A stretch of 43,629 bases of DNA, taken from the NCBI GenBank assembly GCA_009746045.1, contig RPFO01001438.1, forward strand, positions 1 through 43,629. The letters run 5' to 3'. A program made the position numbers and the translations under genes. The notes below the pieces were generated by a model that saw only the letters and a list, made by a program, of their open reading frames with translations, made no database searches and had not been told where the DNA came from. Source of the stretch: Mesostigma viride. Lineage: Eukaryota; Streptophyta; Mesostigmatophyceae; Mesostigmatales; Mesostigmataceae. How positions within the stretch are numbered: position 1 is the stretch's first letter; the number at the start of each line of letters is the position of its first letter. Below are positions 8,787-19,175 of this stretch, piece by piece.

Positions 8787-9170
8787 GCGCCAGGCGGCGT
8801 ATCGAATCCCTCGCGTTCGTCCCCCCTTGGTTCCGTTGGCGGGGGGCGGGGCCTTGGGTTTGCTCTCCCCCCCATTCGGCCCCCACTCGATGTACACCAT
8901 GTTCTCCCCCACCTGCTTGACGCGGAACCCGCGATGGGTCAGCCGCCGTCCGACGTGCTTCACCACCTCCGAGGCCTTGTAGATGGGCAGCCCGAACTGG
9001 TACAGCGGCACCGTGTAGAAGGCGAACTGCCGCCCCTGGCGCGCGCTCGACTCGATCACCGTCTCCACGGTGTGCATGATGCGGTCCTCCGTGATGCGGC
9101 TACCCCGCGCGGATTCTCGAGACATGTTGTAGGCTCGGTCGGCGGTGATCACGCCCCTGCTGCGGTTCAT
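8740..9170 (-). CDS. DUF5759-like conserved virus protein (probable frameshift)
   Basis: The start is the ATG at 9170 (MNRSRGVITADRAYNM). The central region YTVPLYQFGLPIYKASEVV followed by GRRLTHRGFRVKQVGENMVYIEW matches a small conserved nucleocytovirus fold that I recall as DUF5759, with an F/Y-P-L-Y-N-like start and an aliphatic-x-I/V-x-W close. As read, the frame runs on to 8478, antisense to another gene. One extra base in the C6 run 8821-8826 gives a natural basic tail (ARDSIRRLALTL) and a stop at 8740. Its role is unknown; related proteins are conserved in algal giant viruses. The 26-base gap to the divergent gene at 9197 must hold both promoters. Confidence 0.55.
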
Positions 9171-9196
9171 TTCGCCACCCTCACTAGATAGCACAC

Positions 9197-9789
9197 ATGG
9201 ATATTTTCGGGAGCGCGCTCTGGTCGCACATGGAACAGTGGGCCACAAACCACGGGCACGGAGCCGCGGCCGCCGAGGAGGATGTCCCCAATGCCATACT
9301 GGTCGACCCCGAGTTCGGAAACGCCGCCATGATCGTCAGGTTCCCCCCCGACTTCTCCTACCACGAGGTGTGGAAGCTGTTGGGTGGCAAAGCCCCCCCA
9401 AGTTGATGGACATCGTCCGTCCGAGGCGCAAGGAGACGTGGGGCAAGGCCGTAGGCGTGTACGTGGGTGGGTCGGAGCCGCGCAAGCACAACCGTCTCGC
9501 CACACAGATACTGGGGGAGCCGATCCACGGGAGCGCGCTCATGATTAAGACGCTCGACGATGGAAAGACGCCCACCAAGGTGGTCCACACGTGCAGGAAC
9601 GAGGTCATCGCCATGTCGCGGGTCCCAAAGGCGACGTGGATCGAGATCCTGTGCGCCGAAGAGAATGCCCCCGTGGCCGGGCACGCATACCCCACGTGCC
9701 GCGTGTGCAGGCGCCCCTACATGGCGCTCGAGAGGAACGCGCCCATCTGCACCTGCTCCGTGACCACGCAGAACGTGAGTGTGGTATAA
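9197..9789 (+). CDS. Unknown protein with Cys-rich C terminus (frameshift)
   Basis: The N-terminal frame starts at 9197 (MDIFGSALWSHM) and stops at 9406. The C-terminal frame continues to 9789. They meet at the C7 run 9393-9399, where one extra base restores a single protein of about 197 residues. The tail contains YPTCRVCRRP followed by APICTCS, a possible zinc-binding Cys cluster. A basic, globular central region (KAVGVYVGGSEPRKHNR) precedes it. No enzyme family recognised. Confidence 0.55.
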
Positions 9790-9832
9790 ACGGCCCCTTT
9801 TTTTCCTCGCACTAGTATGACTAGCAGCCGCC

Positions 9833-11514
9833 ATGACGACCTACTTGTGCGAGAACCTGGGGACCACCAAGGTGAAGCGCATCGTCGCCAACGAGGTGGC
9901 GGGGGACACGGAAGCCAGCGCCACCAACAAGGACCTCACGCTCACCGGCACCAACATCATTCTACAGCCCACCGTAGGGAACGTCCAGGTAGTGGGCACC
10001 CTCTCCGTGAACGACACGTCCGTGGACCTCGGGAGCTTCACGTTCCAAAACAGCACCATCAGCGCCCCCGGGACGTTGACGATCGACGGGGAGACGAACG
10101 TGCGAGTGGGGGACGTCACGGTATCCGGCAGTACAATCAGCAGCGTCACGGGCCCGCTCTCCCTCACGGCCCCCGACAACGCCGTGCGGGTGGAGAACGT
10201 CACCTTCGCGGACGGCGCCGTGAACACCACCACGGGGGCGCTCACTCTGTCGTCCCAGACGGGCATCGTCCAAGTATGCGACGTCGCCGTTTTTGCGGAC
10301 ACGCTGACCAGCAACGCGGATTCGTTGCATCTAGGCGCGGCCGTGGACGTCCGCGTCGACAAAGACCTGTACTTGCACACGGGAGTTATCACCACGCCCG
10401 TCGACACCGACCTGCAGATCGCCCCAGGGAGCGGCGTGGTCCGGATCGTGGGCGAGCTGCAGGTGGACGGGGTGCTGAACAGCGTCGACACCATGACCAC
10501 CAACCTGCAAGTGGACGACAAGACCATCACTCTCGCGGACGGTGCCGTCGATAACGTGAAGGGCGACGGCGCCGGCCTCATCGTGGCCGGCAACGCCGCG
10601 TACGGCCCGCGAGCCCTCACATGGAACATGGGGACGGCCGAGACCAACCAGGACAAGGGGGGGTACACCGGGTCGTATTGGCACCTCGAGGGCGGCCAGT
10701 TCATGATCTCTCGCACCATCGCGCAGGCTGATAGGAAGGCGCCGGGGACCGAGGTGCTGCTCTCCCAGCTCGTGAGCGGGGCGGACACCTACCGGTGGGA
10801 GTTCACCGGCGGGTCCGACGTCAGCAACGTCGGGGCCAGGTCTTTCGATCTGCTGAGCGGCATCACCTGGGACAACGGGATGTTGATCGTGAGCGGGACC
10901 GCGTCCGTCGACAACCTGACCCTCGCCGCGACGTACACCGTCGTCGTGAAGGTGATTCCCCAAACGGACATGTCGGCGGTGAGCGGGGAACAGGACATCA
11001 TTTTCAGCGGGGACGTCGGCATCGTTCTGCTCAACAACGGGCACGTCGCGCTCAAACACAGCGGCGGGTCGGTATCGAGCACCGCGGTGGTCGGAGCGGA
11101 CCCGCTCGTGGCGGCCCTGGTCATCGCTGGCACCTCGGCCAGCGTCTACGTCAACGGGGTGCAGGCGGTGTCGCCGCAGACCGTCACGCTGACGGGAAGC
11201 CAGACACTGTCGCTGCTCCACGGTGCCAGCGGGGGGCCGTCGGGTTCGACGACCTGCGAATCATCGACGGGGTGGCTGTCACGGATGCCAACACCTTGCT
11301 GTACGGGTGGCGGGAGATGTACGCGGAGCCCAAGACCGTCACGTACGGTTTCCGCATCGCCGACGACGAGAGCCTCGAGGTCGTGAAGGTGCGCGGCTCC
11401 AACTCCACCAGTCGCGTATTCCACGACCCCGCGCCGTGTACCGTGACGGGGTCGAACGACATGGGCTCGATCGCGGACGCCGCCGCGGACGTCATCATGC
11501 GGACCCTGAACTGA
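9833..11514 (+). CDS. Beta-rich fibre/tail-spike-like protein (frameshift near C terminus)
   Basis: About 560 residues once the break at the G6 run 11231-11236 is bridged by one base. The first 270 residues consist of irregular short beta repeats (VNDTSVDLGSF, GETNVRVGDVTV, NAVRVENVTFADG) typical of beta-helical or trimeric fibres. Around residue 225 is the fibre-type LQVDDKTITLADGA...DGAGLIVAG segment, often seen in phage and giant-virus fibres. A carbohydrate-binding-like beta domain follows, then a globular cap (DANTLLYGWREMY). It is the first of three consecutive same-strand fibre genes and probably forms a virion surface appendage for host attachment. Confidence 0.65.
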
Positions 11515-11542
11515 AAATATCTACCCGTGATAGGATAAGGAA

Positions 11543-12379
11543 ATGGTCCAGCTCACCGGAACGGTGCGCACCTCCTCGGTGGTGATCCAGAGCGACGGAG
11601 GAGACATCGGGGACTTCGAGATAAGGACGCACGATGACGAGTTGTCCATGCGGTTCCGGAAGGCGGACGGCGCGACCCAGGACGCGATGATGTACAGGGA
11701 GGACGACCAGGGGCCCAAGGCGCCATCCGTCAGCCCCTACTGGCTGATGAACGACGACATGCAGGTCGCGGGCGACCTCCTCGTCACCGGAAAGGTCGTG
11801 TTGGGGGCCGCCCCCTCCGGCGACAACGATGCGGTCACCAAGGCGTACGCGGACCAGGTGGCCATCGCCCCGGCCAGTCTGAACGACGCCACGGATGTGG
11901 AGTACACGGGCACGCCCGCCGGCGGTCAGATCCTCGCGTGGAATGGCACCGTCTGGACGAACAAGACGCTAAAGACGGCCTACTGGACCGAGGTGTTCCA
12001 TTACAACGGGAACATGTCGGGAACCCCTGTCTATATGGTTACGGGAGCGGGGATCCCGTTTGCGCCCTCTCTGCCCTACACCATCGACGTTGATACGCTG
12101 TGTGTGAGCGCCTTTAACCTCCCCAACGCCGCCACGCACGCCTTCACGGTGCTGGTGAAAAAGTTTGACGGCACCACCCTGGCGACGCTCTCTACCGGCG
12201 ACATGCCCCAGGTGGACGTGTTGGGGCCTCAGGGGTCGGCGAGGGGCGCCTGGGTTAAGAAGAGCGTGACCCCTTTCACAGTCAGTGCCGCCGATGTCAT
12301 ATATCTTCAATTGTCGGACTACACGGGCACGGGTATCGCCGTGTCCGCTCAGTTGTCCGTGGCGCGACTGGAGAACTAA
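11543..12379 (+). CDS. Fibre/spike-like structural protein
   Basis: A 278-residue protein. The N-terminal part has DIGDFEIRTHDDELSMRFRK, then MNDDMQVAGDLLVTGKVVLG and DNDAVTKAYADQ; the latter (DAVTKxYVD-like) is a classic trimeric-fibre segment in phage and giant-virus fibres. The C-terminal half (residues 150-278) is a compact beta domain with YTIDVDTLCVSAFNLP and VIYLQLSDYTGTGIAV, a likely receptor- or glycan-binding tip. It lies 28 bases after the preceding fibre gene and 33 bases before the next, so the three may be expressed together late in infection. Confidence 0.65.
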   Translation: MVQLTGTVRTSSVVIQSDGGDIGDFEIRTHDDELSMRFRKADGATQDAMMYREDDQGPKAPSVSPYWLMNDDMQVAGDLLVTGKVVLGAAPSGDNDAVTKAYADQVAIAPASLNDATDVEYTGTPAGGQILAWNGTVWTNKTLKTAYWTEVFHYNGNMSGTPVYMVTGAGIPFAPSLPYTIDVDTLCVSAFNLPNAATHAFTVLVKKFDGTTLATLSTGDMPQVDVLGPQGSARGAWVKKSVTPFTVSAADVIYLQLSDYTGTGIAVSAQLSVARLEN

Positions 12380-12399
12380 TAATATCCGTTGTATTAATG

Positions 12400-12405
12400 A
12401 ATAAA
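12400..12405 (+). promoter_or_regulatory. Possible polyadenylation signal
   Basis: AATAAA 20 bases after the stop of the fibre gene ending at 12379, in a short A/T-rich gap before the next start at 12413. Suggestive only. Confidence 0.25.
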
Positions 12406-12412
12406 CATCGAG

Positions 12413-14332
12413 ATGCACCACACGTCCGTGTTGAAAGTCTGCTCTATCCACGTGACGGGATCGGCACCCGCCGCGTGGATCATTACTCAGGACAACGGAG
12501 TGCTAGTCGTTCGTAAAATGCCGATGGACGCTGACTTGTTGAGTATATCCCAGGACGGGATGGTGCTTGACGGCGACGTCAAGCTCTCATCCGACCTGTT
12601 CGTAAACAGCGTGCACTTACCCGCCGACGCGGATTACGCCAACGCGGCCACCGGGAGTCTCGTCCCCAAATCGTACATGCCCTCTCGCCAGCACGCCTTC
12701 ACGCAGGGCCTCGACCACGCGTTGGTGACGGACACCGAGAAAGATGCCAACTATTACAACAACACCCAACCGGACGCGTTGTGGTATTACGCAACTTCCA
12801 AGTGGGGGCCGTACACTATATCGCAAACGGAGTACGCGCGTCGGAGTCGAGTGTTCACCGCTGTCGTCCCGTGGGCCGAGACCCAGACGCCCGCCTTTCG
12901 GTACGCCTCCTTCGGTTCCCCGCCCTCCGGCCAATCCGTCGCGGTCATCAACGCGTTTCCCCACGCCCAAAGCGCGTTGATCGACGGCTTGACCCTCTTC
13001 CTCCGCGGTCTGCAGATCGGCAGCGGCGGGGGCGGCAACCTGATCAGCGTCAAGGTGCGCGTGCACGACACCGCGGTCGGGACGGGCCTATACGATGACG
13101 AGGTGGTCCGCGAGGCGGACATGGCATCCGACGAGGCCGTGAGCGTCAACGGATCCTTCGCCGACGGGCGGTGGAGCTGGAAGAAGTCCCTGGCATGGGC
13201 CGGCGTTGGCAGGATTACCATGAACGCCGGATCGGCCTACCGCGTATCCCTCAGGATCACGCTCTCCTCCCCGGTCGCGCAGGCGGACACGAACACCTAC
13301 GCCACCGTGCATCTCAGGAACCTGAGCGCCACTTCGGCGCGGAGACGTTCTCCGGATCCGTGCCCGCTCCGACGGCCACCGCGACCACGATCACCGTTAC
13401 CCACTCCCTCGCCATGTCGGGGGGGAACAACTGGGCGGTCCTGTGTCGCGTGTACAGCGCCTCCAAGGCCTCCGCCACCGCCGCCGAGATCTACACCAGG
13501 TCGGGCGTGGCCGCGTCCCAGTTGGTGGCATCCGCGGCGGTCAACCGCGACAGTGACGGGACCGTGAGTTCCACCCCCCTGGTGATCTCGGGGCTGACCC
13601 CCTCCGCCACCTACCACGTCTACGTCGTCGCCAAGGGATCCTCGGGCGCGTACAGTCAAGCGTACGAACACGTCGTGGTCATGTCCACCCCTCCCTTGCT
13701 CACCCTGACGGCCGCCGCGTCGTACCTGGCCAGCAGCCCCGCCGTGACGGCCACCTTCTCCAAGACCGTCACCGGGTTCGCGATCGGCGACGTCTCCGTG
13801 ACCAACGGGACCGTCGACACCGTGACCGGCAGCGGCACGACCTACACCATCGCGCTCAAGGATATTACCCCCTACTCTCCTACCACCGTGAGCGTGGGCG
13901 CCGGCGCCGCCGTGGACTCGCTCGGGGACGGCAACACCGCGGCGAACCCCGTGACCTTCACGTACGCCCCCCCGCCCGCGGTGACCCTCTCCACTACGAG
14001 CCTGACTCCCCGGACGCCCAACCCCGTCGCCAGGCCCGTGACGGCCACCTTCACCCGCCCGGTCACCGGATTCGTGGTGGGCGACGTCGCCGTGACCAAC
14101 GCGAGCGTCTCCGACTTCGTCGCCGTCGACGCCGCCACCTACACGTTCAACGTCACCCCCACCATGGCCGACAACGCGACGACCGTGAACGTGGGCGCCG
14201 ACGTCGCGACGGACACCTTGACGGGGTTCGGCAACACGGCGGCCGCGACCCTCAGCTTCACCTACTCGTACGACCCCTCCTTAGACACCGCTTTGTACGC
14301 GTGGTACGACCCGTCGGACGGCACCACCCTTT
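12413..14332 (+). pseudogene. 5' part of a large adhesin/fibre gene, interrupted by an LTR element
   Basis: Residues 1-300 (12413 to about 13330) form an N-terminal fibre-type region with a beta domain. A one-base break near 13335 then separates it from a second frame that continues with a fibronectin-III-like domain (about 13350-13690), two Ig-like domains of the bacterial Big_12 type (about 13700-14270; pattern VTATF...VTGFxxGDVxVTN) and the start of a LamG/concanavalin-like domain (LYAWYDPSDG). The frame is then cut at 14332 by the retroelement. The 3' part resumes at 16480. With the element and one copy of the target duplication removed, the LamG-like domain reads across in frame, matching its paralogue near 18400. 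The uninterrupted protein would have about 1,520 residues. Confidence 0.75.
14328..14332. repeat. Target-site duplication, left copy
   Basis: CCTTT directly precedes the first LTR; the same five bases follow the second LTR at 16480-16484. Five-base duplications are typical of LTR-retroelement integrases. Confidence 0.8.
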
Positions 14333-14973
14333 TGTCAGGGGTGAAGTTCACCCTGTGTGCCCAACTGCCTGCCGTTAATATATTTCATATAGGCCATCCA
14401 TTGTAAACGGAGGTATTAGGGTTGCGTCCCTAATAATCGCACCCGCCTGCCGTATTTGTGGCCATAATTAATATCGGCAGAGTATTATGCAGTGTTGGGG
14501 CAGTGAGCACGTGTCATGTTACGGCTCATGATTTGGTCACGGAGTGACTAAGATATTAGTGCCGAAGCTACGAGAACCGGCACATTATATCAAGACTTGT
14601 ACGTTCAGGGTCCTACGACCTATAGCTAGCGTACTATTCAGTCGTACTACTCGACTAGAGAGTGTTAACGGAATCTGGCTAGCGTAACGCATTCTCAGCA
14701 CATTTCAGATAAGCTACGCAATCTTTGTGCCAGCCTGTCGAGCACTCACTCTTTGTGCACCTTTGTGCATAAGAGGAAGACGCAACCTACGTTGCACTTA
14801 CCTAAGGTCTGAGCCATGAGTTATGGCTGACGCTTATGGTCCCCACCCGGGAGCCACATCATGGTTTTGGTGGACAAACGGTGGTAGTCCGGGATTTAAT
14901 ATGCAATGATAATAAAGCGTAATCTTTAATTGTCACTATCGTTTTCGACCTACAAGTCTCAATATTTCTGACA
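14333..14973 (+). repeat. 5' long terminal repeat (641 bp)
   Basis: Begins TGTCAG and ends CTGACA, so it has the standard TG...CA form with a perfect 6-base terminal inverted repeat. It has the same length as the copy at 15839-16479 and I found no difference between them while reading. Its composition is more A/T-rich than the viral genes around it. Near-identity of the two LTRs indicates recent insertion. Confidence 0.9.
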
Positions 14974-15005
14974 CAAAACCATTACAGAAAAACCTTAGGG
15001 TTAAG

Positions 15006-15164
15006 ATGAAGAACGTGACATGCTACGAATTAGCGAGATACGCAAGTAACGTCATGGAATATTACCCGGAAGTTCGCGGCATTGTTGTTGGCAAGCCGCA
15101 CACTCGGCCTGGAAGTGGCCAGTCGGCCGCGGCCTACAGAGCCGCTGGGCCATATATTTCCTGA
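15006..15164 (+). other. Short ORF in the LTR element's internal region
   Basis: A 52-codon frame (MKNVTCYELARYASNVMEYY...) starting 33 bases after the first LTR. Its position matches that of gag in complete elements, and it could be a truncated gag remnant or a fortuitous frame. No Cys-His knuckle or other gag motif is visible. Confidence 0.25.
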
Positions 15165-15830
15165 TTCCAGCAAAAGCACCAGATTTCGTGAGTGCAGCTG
15201 CGGCAGACATGCCGATTGAAGGCTGGCGCTACAGAAGATCCAAGTTCAATCCATGCCAGGAGCGAACGTGAGCCGAAAATGAGCTTTGTGGTTATCTTTT
15301 TTTGGGTGCGGTTGGAAGGCGCTGTTTCGCTCGAGTTTTAAGTGCTCGATCTTTATGCGAATTGAGCCGGCGGCATCGGGGATCCCGGAGCCGAGAAGCC
15401 AGCGCTGTCTATGGAAATGAAGAGGTCGGAATTTTTTGATTCCGATGCCCTTTTTGGTTATTGCTTATCCTTTTGAAAGCATGGGGGGGGGGCGCATTGT
15501 GCCCCGCGTTGGCATGCTTGTGCATGTCTTAATTCTCCTTTATGTTCATGCCCAATGGGTACATTGGTTCATCGTGATCAAGCTTCCTGGGTAAGGGGAA
15601 TGTGCTGGTTATCATACCTAGCAAGTCCTACCAACTACCCAACAAGGGGGGCATTTTGATACCATTGGATTTACCAGAGCGTGTACCGGCTTAAGTTGAA
15701 CAAGGGGTGTGTGAGAGCCAGTTTATACCTGGCTGCCCCACCCAGCTTTTTAGGCTCTTGCCTGAATTGAGCGGGGAGAAACTTTTGGCCCTATTGTACC
15801 TGCATAGTGTCTTCACTTTAGGCATTGTGC

Positions 15831-15838
15831 AAGGGGGG
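15831..15838 (+). other. Polypurine tract
   Basis: AAGGGGGG immediately before the second LTR, the normal place for plus-strand priming during reverse transcription. Confidence 0.7.
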
Positions 15839-16479
15839 TGTCAGGGGTGAAGTTCACCCTGTGTGCCCAACTGCCTGCCGTTAATATATTTCATATAGGC
15901 CATCCATTGTAAACGGAGGTATTAGGGTTGCGTCCCTAATAATCGCACCCGCCTGCCGTATTTGTGGCCATAATTAATATCGGCAGAGTATTATGCAGTG
16001 TTGGGGCAGTGAGCACGTGTCATGTTACGGCTCATGATTTGGTCACGGAGTGACTAAGATATTAGTGCCGAAGCTACGAGAACCGGCACATTATATCAAG
16101 ACTTGTACGTTCAGGGTCCTACGACCTATAGCTAGCGTACTATTCAGTCGTACTACTCGACTAGAGAGTGTTAACGGAATCTGGCTAGCGTAACGCATTC
16201 TCAGCACATTTCAGATAAGCTACGCAATCTTTGTGCCAGCCTGTCGAGCACTCACTCTTTGTGCACCTTTGTGCATAAGAGGAAGACGCAACCTACGTTG
16301 CACTTACCTAAGGTCTGAGCCATGAGTTATGGCTGACGCTTATGGTCCCCACCCGGGAGCCACATCATGGTTTTGGTGGACAAACGGTGGTAGTCCGGGA
16401 TTTAATATGCAATGATAATAAAGCGTAATCTTTAATTGTCACTATCGTTTTCGACCTACAAGTCTCAATATTTCTGACA
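15839..16479 (+). repeat. 3' long terminal repeat (641 bp)
   Basis: Direct repeat of 14333-14973 with the same TGTCAG...CTGACA ends and no difference noticed along its length. Followed by the right copy of the CCTTT target duplication. Confidence 0.9.
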
Positions 16480-16484
16480 CCTTT
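16480..16484. repeat. Target-site duplication, right copy
   Basis: CCTTT immediately after the second LTR, equal to 14328-14332. Confidence 0.8.
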
Positions 16485-19135
16485 TCAGCAACACGGGGGG
16501 CACCGCCGTCCAGAGCACCGCGGGAGGGAACGTGCTGCGGATGAACGACAAGAAGAACCTGGCCTCGGGGTATCACGTGTCCCAGTCCAATTCCGCGAAG
16601 ACGCCCACACTGGACACCACCGAGCTCAACGGGAAGACGTCCCTCCGCTTCATCAACAGTCGCTCCGGACTTCTGACCTCGTCCTCCTCTACATTCTGGG
16701 GATCTATCGGGACCAAGTCGTCCGTGGTGATAGTCGCCAAACAGCTGATAACTGCTACGTACCCCGACACCAACAACCCCGGAACCACGGACTATATCAG
16801 AGGATTCATGTTTGGAAGCACGACGTCGGTGAGAGCGAATCGGTTAAGTTACCATACCACAGGGCCAGGTAACGTCGTAGCCGTGACACAGGGTCCTGGG
16901 ACAACCCAGGTATATGTCTCGATGGCCGTAAGACATCATTTTTTCGACAACTCGCAGCACGTCCTCGCGCTTTCGGTGGACACGGTATCGAACACTTGCA
17001 CAACCAGATTCGACGGGCGTACCGCAGACGCGGCTGGCGGGTCAGATCCCGAAACCTTCACAGGCAATCTCGCCGTCGGTGGCGATTCGAATAACGCAGT
17101 CCGCGCCTTCGACGGGTGGATTGGCGAGATCCTCATCTACAACACCGCGAAGACCTCCGCCGAGTTGGAGCTGATCCGCGGGTACCTCGTGAACAAGTGG
17201 GGGACTCCGCAGACGATTCTTCTCACCGTCGGCCTGACCACTTCCACCGCGACCCCGACGACCAGCCCCGTCTCCGTGACCGCCACCTTCTCCGAATCCG
17301 TCGCGGACTTCGCGTCCGGGGACGTCGCGGTGACCAACGGGTCCGTCACGGCTTTCTCGGGCAGCGGCACCACGTACACGATCACGGTCACGCCCACCAC
17401 CCCCTTCACGCCCACGACCGTAGATGTGGCTGCCAACGCGGCCCAGACGGCGTCCGGGAAGCTCAACATCGTCGCGAACCAGTTGACGTTCACCTACACG
17501 CCGCCGCGGCCCACCGTCACACTGACCACGGCCAGCTCGACGCCGACCGGCAACCCGGTCCAGGTGACCGCCACGTTCAGCGCCGCCGTCACCGGGTTCG
17601 AGTTGGGCGACATCGCCCTCACCAACGCGACGGCCTCTAATCTGGCCGGCCCGTTCCTGAGCAACAATTACACGTTCGACGTGACCGCGCTGACCGCCTA
17701 CCAAGCCACGACGGTGGCCGTGGGCGCGAACGCCGCCTACGACACCGCGCTCGGAGCCGCGGTAGGCAACACGGCATCCTCCACCCTGTCCTTCACGTAC
17801 TCCCCTCCGACGGTGACTCTCGCGACGACCGCGGGCTCGACGCCCACCACCAGCCCCGTGGACGTGACGGCCACGTTCAGCACGTCGGTCACGGGGTTCG
17901 CCTTGGGTGACATCACCGTGACCAACGGGACCGCCGCCAACCTGACCGGCAGCGGGGCGTCGTACGCCTTCCAGGTGACGCCCACGACCGCCTACTCCTC
18001 CACGTCCGTCAGCGTGGGCGCCGGCACCGTCGTGGACGCTTCAGGGAACGCCAACGTGGCTTCCAACACGCTGTCTTTCACGTATGCCCCTCAGCCCACC
18101 GTCACGCTGTCAACGTCCGCGGGGTCCACTTCCGCCTGGAGTTTCATATCCGCGACGGCGACTTTCAGTCGAGCGGTGACCGGTTTCGCGTTGGGCGACA
18201 TCACGGTGACAAACGGGACCGCCTCCAATTTGGTCGGCAGCGGGGCGTCGTACACGTTCAACGTGACGGCGACGACGGCCAATTCCGCCACGTCCTTCAG
18301 CGTCGGCGCAGGGGCCGTGACAGACGCGGTGTTCGGCACTGGCAACTCGGCTTCGAACTCGCTTTCGTTCACCTATACGCCATACAACCCCGCCACCGAC
18401 TCGTCCCTGTACGCGTGGTACGATCCCACGGACTCGTCGACGCTGTACAGCGACACCAATTTTACCACGCTCGCCACGACTTCAGTAAGGGGCATGAAAG
18501 ACAAGAAGGGGACCCAGCACTTACTGTGCTTCACCACCAATGCGCCGACCATCGACAACACTAGCTTAAACTCTAAGCGGTCTCTTCAATTCAGTTACAG
18601 TTTGCGTAACGGGCTCCAGAGCGACGGGTTTTTTTGGGGTCGTCCGCAAAACACCTTGATCGTCGTCGCAAAATCAAACACCCCGAGTGTTTACCCTCGA
18701 CTATCAGGTAGTAGCACGAAAGGCCTCGTTGTCGGTGCTCAAAGTAATTACGGACTGGGCATATGCAACAACTGCGACGAGTACAAGTTTTATGCGATTT
18801 TGGGTACCGACGGAGCCATTCAACCGATCTGCACGAATGCAGAGTTTTACGACGGCCGGGCGCACGTGCTGGCGCTGTCGTGCGACCTGGGAAGCACGCC
18901 AAAAACGTCCATCACCAGATTTGATGGTAGAGATGGTGGGGCGTACACCGGTACGGCGGTACAGAATCCCGGAAGGATCTGCGTGGGCGCAGATATAGAT
19001 TGGAGCACTCGTAACTGGGACGGATGGACCGGCGAGATCCTGATCTACAGCACCGCCAAGACCGCGGCCGAGCTCGAACAGATCCGCATCTACCTCTCGG
19101 AAAAGTGGGGCACTCCCGCCACACCCCCCGCGTAA
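16480..19135 (+). pseudogene. 3' part of the large adhesin/fibre gene
   Basis: Continues the gene interrupted at 14332. The first in-frame ATG is at 16532, but the frame is open from the right target duplication. Domains: remainder of a LamG/concanavalin-like domain (to about 17215, ending GEILIYNTAKTSAELELIRGYL), four Big_12-like Ig domains (about 17220-17505, 17508-17810, 17811-18090, 18091-18384), and a second LamG-like domain (18385-19130) closing with GEILIYSTAKTAAELEQIR. The duplicated LamG modules and Ig repeats point to growth by module duplication. The product is probably a virion surface fibre that binds host glycans. If translated separately from 16532 it would give 867 residues lacking the N-terminal anchoring region. 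Confidence 0.75.
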
Positions 19136-19175
19136 TCCATAAATACCGAGACGCCCTCCGCCCCCCATCCACGAC

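Larger units (their letters stand above)
14333..16479 (+). mobile_element. Short LTR retroelement inserted in the adhesin gene
   Basis: A 2,147-bp unit: LTR 14333-14973, internal region 14974-15838 (865 bp), LTR 15839-16479, flanked by CCTTT duplications. A polypurine tract AAGGGGGG abuts the second LTR at 15831-15838. The internal region has no reverse transcriptase, integrase or protease frame, so the element is non-autonomous (TRIM-like) and must have been moved by proteins supplied in trans, presumably from a host retrotransposon. A conventional primer-binding site beginning TGG is not obvious after the first LTR (the internal region starts CAAAACCATTAC). Orientation is inferred from the position of the polypurine tract. 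Confidence 0.9.

Noticed and set aside
9841-10788. Long antisense ORFs opposite the fibre, helicase and reductase genes
   Set aside because: They are open because of high GC and strong codon bias on the real strand; Arg/Pro/His-rich translations with no family likeness.
12413-19135. The retroelement as a spliced intron of the adhesin gene
   Set aside because: TG...CA ends, direct LTRs, polypurine tract and target duplication define a transposon; no GT donor or AG acceptor at its borders gives the correct frame.
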